64,000 nt of DNA from Promicromonospora sukumoe (lineage in GTDB: Bacteria > Actinomycetota > Actinomycetes > Actinomycetales > Cellulomonadaceae): positions 372,001 through 436,000 of the forward strand of contig NZ_JACGWV010000003.1 in NCBI RefSeq assembly GCF_014137995.1, read 5' to 3'. This document shows positions 42,959 through 50,309 of the stretch, piece after piece. The notes beneath the pieces are model-generated. The model was not told the DNA's origin. It saw only the letters and a list, made by a program, of their open reading frames with translations, and did no database searches. The translations under genes were made by a program, and so were the position numbers. Each line of letters begins with the position of its first letter. The first letter of the stretch is position 1.

Positions 42959-43166
42959 ATGGGACTCCCCCGGCTTGCAGTGACACAGCTCGCATGGATC
43001 CCGACCTCAGGCTGCGGACTACGCTCGCCCAGCTCTGATGCAGGACCCGCAGTACCGGGTCGAGGTGGCGCGGCAGCAGACGACGTACAACCAGCCGTCG
43101 TACCCCAGCTTCTACCTAGCCTCGGACACGGACTGGTCCACGGTCCCGGTCCCGGGCCGCCGCTGA
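42959..43166 (+). pseudogene. Decayed fragment resembling the C-terminus of a rhamnogalacturonan lyase (PL11-like)
   Basis: From 43038 the frame reads MQDPQYRVEVARQQTTYNQP then SYPSFYLASD and a stop at 43166. This resembles the conserved end of PL11 rhamnogalacturonan lyases (L-M-x-DPxYR...V-A-x-Q...YNQPP-x-PSFYL). The preceding segment RTTLAQL (from 42994) fits directly before it in family order but lies in another frame and meets a stop at 43034-43036, so one base has been lost or gained. An operator-like site and an ATG at 42959 stand just upstream, as if the middle of the gene was deleted. The remaining gap to 43379 has no other gene. Confidence 0.55.
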
Positions 43167-43183
43167 GGCTTAGGGACTGACTT

Positions 43184-43239
43184 CGGTCGGTTGCCTTGAG
43201 ACCGGTCGGTTGACGGACCGATCTCAGGGCAACCGACCG
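43184..43239. terminator. 24-bp near-perfect hairpin after the gene remnant
   Basis: The arms 43184-43207 (CGGTCGGTTGCCTTGAGACC...) and 43216-43239 pair along 24 positions, with the two departures being G-T wobbles, around an 8-base loop. It stands 17 bp after the remnant's stop. Confidence 0.75.
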
Positions 43240-43379
43240 ATCTCGCGTTCTCGGCGCCCTCCTCCCAATGTGCTCACCCGCAGGGTGGAGTGCCCGGTCA
43301 GAATGTCCTTCTTGCGGGGGATCAGCTTTCGCCCGCTCCCCAGCAGACTGACGGGGTGCCGAGACGAAGGAGCATCCCT

Positions 43380-44681
43380 ATGAAGGCGAACCGCCGAGTC
43401 AGAGCAGCCCTGGGCGTGGTGGTGGCGGGCGCCCTGCCGCTCACCGGGGCGGGCGCGGTGACGGCGGCGCAGGCCGCGCCGTCGGCCCCCGCGACCACCA
43501 CGACGCCCGCGAACCCCCTGGACGTGCCGACCGCCGACGACGCCCTGGCGCTGTCGCAGCAGGTGCTGGAGGCAGCCGAGCAGGCCGCCTCCGCGCCCGC
43601 CGCCCGCGCGCGGACGACGACGGACGCCGGCATCCGCCGCGAGCTCGACCGGGCCGTGTCCGCCCTGGTGGACGACGGCGCCGTCGCCGTCACCGCGCGG
43701 GTCGAGACGCCGGACCTGACCTGGGCCGGAGCCGACGGCGTCCGCGAGCTCGGGGGCCACGCGCGAGCCCGGACCTCCGACCCGTTCCGCGCGGCCAGCA
43801 ACACCAAGCCGATGATCGCCACGCTGGTCATGCAGGAGATCGAGAAGGGCACCTGGACGCTCGACACCAGCGTCGAGGACGTGCTGCCCGGCGCCCTGCC
43901 GCGCGACGTGACGATCGAGCAGCTGCTCAGCCACACGTCGGGCGCCCCGACGGCGTCGGAGTACCTGATCCTCGACAAGATGCAGGACCCGGCCGACATC
44001 GACGAGTACTTCGAGGTGCTGGGCGACCACTACTCCGACGGCGACCACGTCCGGGCCGCGCACACCGCGCCCTGGATGCTGGAGCCGGGCACGGGCTTCT
44101 CCTACTCCAACGCCGGGTTCGTCACGCTCGGGATGATGCTGGAGAAGGTGAACAAGACCGACCTCGACGAGCTCCTGGAGGAGCGCGTGTTCGAGCCGGC
44201 CGGCATGCGGTCGACCGACTACCCGGAGGGCCCCCACAAGCGCGGGGCGCTCCTGGCGGACGCCGCCTGGATGGGCCCCGGCACCGCCGGCTGGTACTCG
44301 GTCGAGCACTTCGACCCGACGCTGTTCCGCGCCGCGGGCGCCGTCACTAGCACGACCAAGGACCTCGCGGCCTTCAACGAGGCCCTGGTCACCGGCGAGC
44401 TGGTCTCGCCCGCGACCATCACCGACATGCTGACGCCGCGCAGCGCCGAGCCGATCGAGTACGGCCTGGGCACCTACCGCGTGCCCGACCCGTGCGTGCC
44501 CGGCGAGTACCTGTACGGGCACGACGGCGCGAGCTTCGGCACGCTGAGCTACAACCTCACCTCGCTCGACGGCGAGCGGCAGGTCACCTTCGGGGTCACC
44601 GGGCGGAACATGACGCTCGACCAGGAGGCGCTGTACGACCTCACCGACCTGCTGGTCCCGATGTTCACGGCATCCTGCTGA
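43380..44681 (+). CDS. Secreted serine hydrolase (D-Ala-D-Ala carboxypeptidase/class C beta-lactamase fold)
   Basis: The 433-aa protein has a signal peptide (MKANRRVRAALGVVVAGALP, cleavage near AQAAPSA), an Ala/Thr-rich linker and a full serine-hydrolase domain with SNTK (SxxK), YSN (YxN) and HDG (HxG) motifs. All three active-site motifs are standard, unlike the copy at 28771. It acts outside the cytoplasm, on peptidoglycan peptides or esters. The ATG at 43380 follows AAGGAG; the longer frame from 43290 is not needed. The gene stands alone between two palindromes. Confidence 0.88.
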   Translation: MKANRRVRAALGVVVAGALPLTGAGAVTAAQAAPSAPATTTTPANPLDVPTADDALALSQQVLEAAEQAASAPAARARTTTDAGIRRELDRAVSALVDDGAVAVTARVETPDLTWAGADGVRELGGHARARTSDPFRAASNTKPMIATLVMQEIEKGTWTLDTSVEDVLPGALPRDVTIEQLLSHTSGAPTASEYLILDKMQDPADIDEYFEVLGDHYSDGDHVRAAHTAPWMLEPGTGFSYSNAGFVTLGMMLEKVNKTDLDELLEERVFEPAGMRSTDYPEGPHKRGALLADAAWMGPGTAGWYSVEHFDPTLFRAAGAVTSTTKDLAAFNEALVTGELVSPATITDMLTPRSAEPIEYGLGTYRVPDPCVPGEYLYGHDGASFGTLSYNLTSLDGERQVTFGVTGRNMTLDQEALYDLTDLLVPMFTASC

Positions 44682-44696
44682 CACCCACCCCGCCGA

Positions 44697-44822
44697 GATA
44701 GAACCAGGGCGAGATAGAACTGCAGCGAGATAGAACCCCAGCGAAGTAGAACCGCAGCACACGCTGCGGTTCTACTTCGCTGCAGTTATCTCGCCCTGGT
44801 TCTACTTCGCCCTGGTTCTACT
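44697..44822. repeat. Compound palindrome built from GAGATAGAACC units
   Basis: The central 18-bp arms (44741-44758 and 44763-44780, GCGAAGTAGAACCGCAGC) are perfect around ACAC. The outer arms, from TAGAACCAGGGCGAGATAG (44699 on) to 44820, also pair but differ by a 3-base unit. GAGATAGAAC occurs three times on the left arm, with complementary GGTTCTA units on the right. It lies between the serine hydrolase stop and, overlapping by a few bases, the stop of the LacI gene on the other strand. Confidence 0.8.
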
Positions 44823-45843
44823 GCGGCGGGGTGGGGGTGCTCGACGCGCGGACCACCAGCGTCGGCTGGAACATCACGTGCTCGGCCGGCGCGTCCGGCC
44901 CGTTCAGCAGCAGGTCCGCCGCGCGGGCGCCGAGCTCGTGGGTCGGTTGGCGCACCGACGTCAGGGGCGTGGACAGCTCGGCGGCGAACGCGACGTCGTC
45001 GTACCCCACGACCGCGACGTCGGCGGGGACGGCGATGTTCTCCGTGCGCATCGTGCGCAGCACGCCCAGCGCGACCAGGTCGTTGACGCAGAAGACGGCG
45101 GTGGGCCGGTCGCCCGACTCCAGCAGCCCGCGGATCGCGGCCTCCCCGCCCTCGGCGTTCAGGCTGGACACCGTGATCTCGACCAGCGCGGTCGCGGGGT
45201 CGAGCCCGGCGGCGACCAGCTCCTTGACCACGCCCTCGTACCGGTCGGCGCACTGCCGGATCGTGTGCGGGCCGTTGAGGAAGACGATCCGGGTGTGCCC
45301 CTCGTCGAGCAGGTGCCGCGCGGCGAGCTCGCCGCCGCGGACGTCGTCGACGGCGACGGACGAGATGCTCGGGTCCGACGACGGGCGGTCCAGCAGCACG
45401 ACCCCGGTGCCGCGCCGGCGGACGGCGAGCAGGTGCTCGATGTCGTCCGTGGCCGGCACCACCATGACGCCCTGCACGCCGTGCTCCTCGAACAGGCGCA
45501 GGTAGCGCTGCTCGCGGTCGGGGTCGTCGTCCGACGACGCGACCATGAGTGTGAAGTCTCTCTGGTCCAGGCGCTCCTGGATGCCACGCGCCATGTTCGT
45601 GAAGAACGGTTTGGCGATGTCCAGGACGACGGCGCCGATCGTGGTGATAGTTCCTGCTCTTAGTTGCCTTGCAGACCCGTTGCGCACGAAGCTCAGCTCG
45701 CTGATGGCTGCCTGTACGCGGCCGCGGGTACCCGGCAATACTCGATCGGGTCGGTTGAGCACGTTGGAGACCGTGCCGACGGATACACCCGCCGCACGTG
45801 CGACGTCAGCGATGGATGCTCGACGGTGAACGGCCTGGGCCAT
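44818..45843 (-). CDS. LacI family transcriptional regulator
   Basis: The 341-aa regulator has the HTH SIADVARAAGVSVGTVSNVL (residues about 10-29) and a PBP1-type effector domain with DIAKPFFTNMARGI and CVNDLVALGVLRTM. An operator-like palindrome lies 30 bp upstream of the start, suggesting self-control. No transporter or hydrolase is directly linked; the upstream neighbour on the same strand is an APC permease, with a P1 palindrome between. The C-terminal residues TPTPPQ are encoded at the edge of the compound palindrome. Confidence 0.88.
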   Translation of the reverse strand: MAQAVHRRASIADVARAAGVSVGTVSNVLNRPDRVLPGTRGRVQAAISELSFVRNGSARQLRAGTITTIGAVVLDIAKPFFTNMARGIQERLDQRDFTLMVASSDDDPDREQRYLRLFEEHGVQGVMVVPATDDIEHLLAVRRRGTGVVLLDRPSSDPSISSVAVDDVRGGELAARHLLDEGHTRIVFLNGPHTIRQCADRYEGVVKELVAAGLDPATALVEITVSSLNAEGGEAAIRGLLESGDRPTAVFCVNDLVALGVLRTMRTENIAVPADVAVVGYDDVAFAAELSTPLTSVRQPTHELGARAADLLLNGPDAPAEHVMFQPTLVVRASSTPTPPQ

Positions 45844-45872
45844 GGGACGTCTCCTTGCGTGAGACCTTATTA

Positions 45873-45884
45873 TGAATCGTTTCA
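45873..45884. promoter_or_regulatory. LacI-type operator upstream of the 44818-45843 regulator
   Basis: TGAATCGTTTCA is an almost perfect palindrome of the CG-centred LacI form, 30 bp before the start codon. The 305-bp gap to the permease gene otherwise holds only the P1 palindrome at 46042-46111. Confidence 0.6.
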
Positions 45885-46041
45885 GGCCATGAGTGGTTCA
45901 GTAGGACCGGCACGTCGAGAATTCCGGCCGGCCCACGCATCGTGAGATCTGGGCTCGCGCCACTGTCGGGTTCGGCCCGGTCAAAGCTGGACCGTCCCGA
46001 GAATCGCTGACCGGCTCACTGTCGTCAACCCCGGCCGCTGT

Positions 46042-46111
46042 TCTCCTTCGAGACCTATGTTTCTTCGCTTTGGGGCTGCCCAAAGCGAAGAAACATAGGT
46101 CTCGAAGGAGA
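46042..46111. repeat. P1-family palindrome, copy 4 (perfect 32-bp arms)
   Basis: The arms 46042-46073 and 46080-46111 pair without mismatch around GGCTGC. The variable position reads CTATG here, matched by CATAG in the other arm, whereas the other copies have CTAAG/CTTAG. It lies 38 bp beyond the permease stop. Confidence 0.9.
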
Positions 46112-46149
46112 CGGGGACAGCAGGAGGATCGCGACAGGGGACAGACCCC

Positions 46150-47592
46150 TTAGTTGACGCCGCCCTCCCGCTCGTTCAGGGCCTCGACGTCTGTGTTCTC
46201 GCGCTGCCCCACGATTCGGTTCGTGAGCCACGTCAGCACCCACAGCACCAGCCCGATGCCGAGCAGCCAGCCCGCGATCGTGTAGGTGAGCGGGTCGCGC
46301 CCGGTCCAGGGGCCGACGAAGAACGCGCAGGCGATCGCGCCGACGATCGGCAGCACGGTGGGCGCCACGAAGTGCCTCCGGTCGATCGGGTCGCGGCGCA
46401 GCACCAGCACGCAGACGTTGACGATGGCGAACACCCCGAGCAGCAGCAGCGCGGTGGTGTCGCCGAGCGCCGCGACGACGTCGTTGTCCGGGTCCCGGCT
46501 GACGAAGTAGATCAGGCCGAACGAGATCGCCGTCGTGACGAGGATGGCCACCCACGGCGTCTGCCGGCGCGCGCCCACCCGCCCCAGCACACCGGGCAGC
46601 ACGTTCTGCTTGGCCATGCCGTACAGCAGGCGGCTGGCCATGAGCATGTTGATCAGGGCCGAGTTGGCCACGGCGAACATCGAGATGAACGGGAGGATGT
46701 CGCCCGCCGGGATGCCCGGCGCCGCAGTCTCGACCACGGTCACCAGCGGTGTCTCGCTCTCCGCCAGGATGCCGACCGGCACGATGGCGACGGCGAACAG
46801 GGAGACGAGCACGTAGATGACCCCGGTGATGCCGATGCCGGCGATCATCATCTTGGGGAAGTTCCGGACCGGGTCGTGCGTCTCCTCGGCCATGTTCACG
46901 GAGTCCTCGAAGCCGACCATCGCGAAGAAGGCCAGGGCGGTCGCGGCCGTGACGGCGAAGAAGGCGCCCTTGTCGTTCGGGTCCTCGAACACGATCGTCC
47001 GGGAGAAGTCGACCTGGCCGGCGAACGCCGCGTAGAACCCGATCATGATCACGAGCAGCAGGCCGGACAGCTCGACGAGCGTCAGGAAGATGTTCGCCTT
47101 GACGCTCTCGCCGACGCCGCGCAGGTTCACGGCGGCGACCACACCCATGAAGACCAGGGCGACCGTGATGACGAGGGTCGCGTTGTCGGCGTCGAGCCCG
47201 AAGCCCACGGCGAGGTTCGAGGCGAACGCCCGGGACGCCGTCGACGCCGACGTGATGCCCGAGCACATGACCGTGTAGCAGACCATGAACGTGAGCAGGT
47301 GGACCCCGAACGCCTTGTGCGTGTAGAGCGCCGCGCCCGCCGCCCGCGGGTACTTGGTCACCAGCTCGAGGTACGAGAACGCGGTGATGAGCGCGATGGC
47401 GAACGCCACGACGAAGGGCGCCCACGCCGCGCCGCCGACCTGGCCGGCCACCTTGCCGGTGAGCGCGTAGATGCCCGTCCCGAGGATGTCGCCCACGATG
47501 AAGAGAAGGAGGAGCTTGGGCCCCATCACCCGCTTGAGCTCGGTCGGTTCCTCGCCGAGGGCTGCGTGCTCCTCGGCCGTTGGCTGGCTCAT
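46150..47592 (-). CDS. APC superfamily amino acid permease
   Basis: The 480-aa protein has 12 predicted helices. The first carries GDILGTGIYALTG, the unwound substrate-binding helix of APC transporters, and helix 6 has FFAMVGFEDSVNMAEET. The cytoplasmic loops and the ALINMLMASRLLYGMAKQ segment are typical of the amino acid/cationic amino acid group. The ATG at 47592 has GGAGG seven bases upstream. It is a single gene with no linked metabolic enzyme; the amino acid carried is unknown. Confidence 0.88.
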   Translation of the reverse strand: MSQPTAEEHAALGEEPTELKRVMGPKLLLLFIVGDILGTGIYALTGKVAGQVGGAAWAPFVVAFAIALITAFSYLELVTKYPRAAGAALYTHKAFGVHLLTFMVCYTVMCSGITSASTASRAFASNLAVGFGLDADNATLVITVALVFMGVVAAVNLRGVGESVKANIFLTLVELSGLLLVIMIGFYAAFAGQVDFSRTIVFEDPNDKGAFFAVTAATALAFFAMVGFEDSVNMAEETHDPVRNFPKMMIAGIGITGVIYVLVSLFAVAIVPVGILAESETPLVTVVETAAPGIPAGDILPFISMFAVANSALINMLMASRLLYGMAKQNVLPGVLGRVGARRQTPWVAILVTTAISFGLIYFVSRDPDNDVVAALGDTTALLLLGVFAIVNVCVLVLRRDPIDRRHFVAPTVLPIVGAIACAFFVGPWTGRDPLTYTIAGWLLGIGLVLWVLTWLTNRIVGQRENTDVEALNEREGGVN

Positions 47593-48030
47593 CCGTGGCC
47601 TCCGTTCTTGAGGCGGCACGTCGTCGGGCCGCCTCCGTGCGCTGCGGGCAGTTTCACCCCTGATCGGTCAAGAGTTCCGTAAGGGGCACAACTCGGCAAC
47701 GGACGCGCCGGTACTTCTTGACGCTCTGACCTGCGCGTGGCGGCTAGGGCGTCGAGTTTTCGCGAGCTGCCCTGTGCGCGCACAGGTTCTCGTTACAACC
47801 TCCTGTTGCTGCTTGGCCGATGGCCAACTCGGCGCGACCGACTCGGATCGCGGCTCTAGCTCGTCCACTCAGGTGGACCCGGTTATCGCGCGATGCCATC
47901 GGTGCCTAGTGTGGCCGGCAGGCTTCCGGCCGTCCCTGGTGTGTGGTAAACACGGACACCCGTAGTCGCCGGCTCGATCCCCCCGCTGTGGAGGTTCTTT
48001 AAGAGCAGGCTTCGAATCTTCCGATGAGGT
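47593..48030. other. Intergenic stretch with a tRNA-like 3' scrap near 47948-47992
   Basis: The part near the permease holds only its leader and no clear promoter. Near 47948-47992 the sequence GTAGTCGCCGGCTCGATCC looks like the variable loop and T arm of a tRNA, and the complementary strand reads GGIEPATTG, a typical by-product of tRNA sequence. The acceptor end does not pair with anything upstream and the T stem is poor, so no functional tRNA is claimed. The scrap lies directly before the low-GC gene at 48031 and could be an old insertion site. Confidence 0.3.
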
Positions 48031-49089
48031 GTGGTGTCCCAGAATATTCCAGTGCTGCCGTCTAAACTGGTCAAAGCGCTTGCCTCCATTCCTTCCACTG
48101 CGTCTTCCGATTATCATGCTGCGGCTGCAGTAGTGAGTGAGTCTCTCATTGGCTCGGAGGTTGCCTCGCTCGAAGCGTTCATGGAGAGCGATCGAGGATC
48201 TTCTCAGGGATTCAATATCCTGTATGTGCTGTTGGCCCGCCATCGGCGACACCTTGACCCCTCCCTATATCGAAAGACCTTCGACCGTTTTGCTCACCGT
48301 TATTCTGACGAGCCGATGAGTGCTCTGCTCGCTTCAGACCTTGCGATGCTCGATGCTGCCGGACCTGACCTTGCGCGCGCGATCCAGCACGCCCAGACCG
48401 CGATGGACGCATACCCATTCAACTCTTCGCTGGTCGTGCACCATGCTCGGCTCTTGGCCGAATTTGGTTTCAGCGGTGGCGAAGTCGCGAGTGAAGAGTT
48501 GCAGTCGACATTGGAGCGCGTGGATCGTGCGATCGAGTCCGCGCCTGATGTGCCCCGAAATCGCGCGGTGAGAGCACAGTACGCGGCCTTGCTTGGAGAA
48601 TTTGATGCGGCTCAAAAATCGATCCAGAGGGCGATCGACCTAGAGGATTCGACCAGTCAGGTCTATCCAATCCGAGTGATCGAGTATCAGCGGATTCGGG
48701 CAGATATTGCCCTGCGTAAAGAAGTGGCTGCAATTCGAGAGCGATCGGACGAATATGCCGAGAAGTGGTCGGAGGAGATGTCTGATCGGCTTAATGAAGA
48801 AGGGAGTTCTATCAGGAAAGAGTATGCTGCTGAGATTGGAAAACTCCGGTCCGAGTCGCTCGCGAGCCTAGGCCTTCTCGCTGCGGTCATCGCTTTTATT
48901 GTCACAACGGTCCAAATTTCACAACAGTTCGAAGTCGAGGGCGCTTTACGATTGCTTGCGGGGACCGCGGGAATGGTAGCTCTGGTTTTTGCTGCATTCG
49001 GTGCTGCGTTCGGCGTTACCGGCCCGCGACGGCTAGTTCTGCCGATTGTCCTCGGCGTTGTTCTCTTTGTGCTGGGATGGTTTCTCTAG
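48031..49089 (+). CDS. Low-GC TPR-like protein with C-terminal membrane anchor
   Basis: The 352-aa protein is unlike its neighbours in base use: many AT-ending codons, and a TTA leucine codon at codon 306, rare in high-GC actinobacteria. Residues about 80-215 look like helical TPR-type repeats (DLARAIQHAQTAMDAYPFN, EFDAAQKSIQRAIDLED). Residues 220-280 are a charged coiled coil, and three or so membrane helices fill 280-352, so the repeats face the cytoplasm. GTG at 48031 or 48034 are possible starts. I recognise no family; horizontal transfer is likely. A membrane-tethered scaffold or sensor is possible but unproven. Confidence 0.7.
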   Translation: MVSQNIPVLPSKLVKALASIPSTASSDYHAAAAVVSESLIGSEVASLEAFMESDRGSSQGFNILYVLLARHRRHLDPSLYRKTFDRFAHRYSDEPMSALLASDLAMLDAAGPDLARAIQHAQTAMDAYPFNSSLVVHHARLLAEFGFSGGEVASEELQSTLERVDRAIESAPDVPRNRAVRAQYAALLGEFDAAQKSIQRAIDLEDSTSQVYPIRVIEYQRIRADIALRKEVAAIRERSDEYAEKWSEEMSDRLNEEGSSIRKEYAAEIGKLRSESLASLGLLAAVIAFIVTTVQISQQFEVEGALRLLAGTAGMVALVFAAFGAAFGVTGPRRLVLPIVLGVVLFVLGWFL

Positions 49090-49175
49090 ATCCTTGTCTC
49101 CTTGGCTTTGCTTCGGAAGAGGGCGGGCTTAACCGAGCTTGTGGTTGCTGGCTGGGGGGCCGGGCGCCGTTAGTG

Positions 49176-50309
49176 TCAGCGGGCGCCGCTCGACGCCCGG
49201 ACGTTCAGGCGGGGGCTCAGCTCGATCCGGTGCACCGGACGGTCGGCGCCCAGCCCGGCGCCCGCCGCGACGCCGTTGCCGTCGGCCCCGGCGATGCCCA
49301 GCCGGCGCGTCAGCAGCTCCACCGCGCCGGCGCCGATCGCGGCCTTCGGCGGGCTCACCGCGGTGAGCGGGGGGTCGGCCAGGCCGGCCACCTCGTCGTC
49401 GTAGGCGACCACCGCGAGGTCCGCGGGCACGCGCACACCGCGCTCCCGGGCCTGCTCCACCAGCGAGATCGCCTCGCGGTCGGAGTGCACCAGGAGCGCC
49501 GTGACGCCCGTCTCCGCGCACTTGTCGAGCACCGATTCCGCGTCGCCGGCCCAGCCGGCGTCGGACAGCGGCACGGTCTCCAGGTCGAGCACCACGTCGA
49601 GCCCCAGCTCGTCGGCCACCGTGCAGAACCCCCGGCGGACGGCGGCCGACGTCGGGCTGGTCCGCGACGTCACGAGCCCCACCTGCCGGTGCCCGCGCTC
49701 CGCGAGGTGGCGCGCCGCCGTGCCCGAGCCCAGTGCGTGGTCCGTCGCCACCGACTCCAGCGGCTCGCGGTACGGGCCCGCCGCCAGGCGGCGCTCCATC
49801 AGCACCACGGGCAGGTCCAGGTCGGCGAGCCAGTCGCCCAGCGCCGTCGCGTCGGGCCCGTCGACGGGCGGGGCCACGAGCAGGCCGTCGACCCCGGGGC
49901 CGCCGTCGTCGCCGACGAGCGCCGTGAGCTGGTGCCGGATCTGGTCCACGTCGTACGAGCCGCCGCGCAGGATCAGCCGCGCGGTCCCGTGCGCGGCGGC
50001 GCGCGCGCCGCGGATCACCTCGGGCCAGTAGTAGTCGAGCGAGGGCACGACGACGCCGATGGTCGGCTGCCCGACGTCGGCGGCGTCCTCGGTCTCCTGC
50101 CTGCCCGGCGCGCGCGCCGGGATGCGGGCGCCGCCGTGCACCTTCTCCAGCGTGCCCTCCAGGACGAGCAGCGCGAGGTCGCGCCGCACGGTCACCGGTG
50201 TCACGCCGAGCCAGCGCGACAGGTCGCTCACCCGTGCCGACCCGGTCTCCCGCACCCGCGAGATCAGGCGCTCCCGACGCTCGCTCGGGAGCGGCGCTTC
50301 GTGCGTCAT
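49176..50309 (-). CDS. Hybrid regulator: DeoR-type HTH fused to LacI-type effector domain
   Basis: Residues 8-60 are a DeoR-family winged HTH (RRERLISRVRETGSARVSDL, then VTPVTVRRDLALLVLEG and KVHGGA). From about residue 82 the protein is a PBP1/LacI-type sugar-binding domain (TIGVVVPSLDYYWPEVIRGA, LLVHSDREAISLVEQA), not the usual DeoR phosphosugar domain. At 377 residues it fits this two-part design. It overlaps the heparinase-like gene by 4 bases on the same strand and probably controls both that gene and the divergent operon starting at 52471. Confidence 0.85.
   Translation of the reverse strand: MTHEAPLPSERRERLISRVRETGSARVSDLSRWLGVTPVTVRRDLALLVLEGTLEKVHGGARIPARAPGRQETEDAADVGQPTIGVVVPSLDYYWPEVIRGARAAAHGTARLILRGGSYDVDQIRHQLTALVGDDGGPGVDGLLVAPPVDGPDATALGDWLADLDLPVVLMERRLAAGPYREPLESVATDHALGSGTAARHLAERGHRQVGLVTSRTSPTSAAVRRGFCTVADELGLDVVLDLETVPLSDAGWAGDAESVLDKCAETGVTALLVHSDREAISLVEQARERGVRVPADLAVVAYDDEVAGLADPPLTAVSPPKAAIGAGAVELLTRRLGIAGADGNGVAAGAGLGADRPVHRIELSPRLNVRASSGAR

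Noticed and set aside
43224..44762. 512-codon open frame antisense to the secreted serine hydrolase
   Set aside because: The plus strand has a signal peptide and all three active-site motifs; the antisense frame is Val/Arg/Gly-rich.
44697..44822. CRISPR-like repeat array
   Set aside because: The GAGATAGAACC units are arranged as the two arms of one palindrome, not as regularly spaced repeats with unique spacers.
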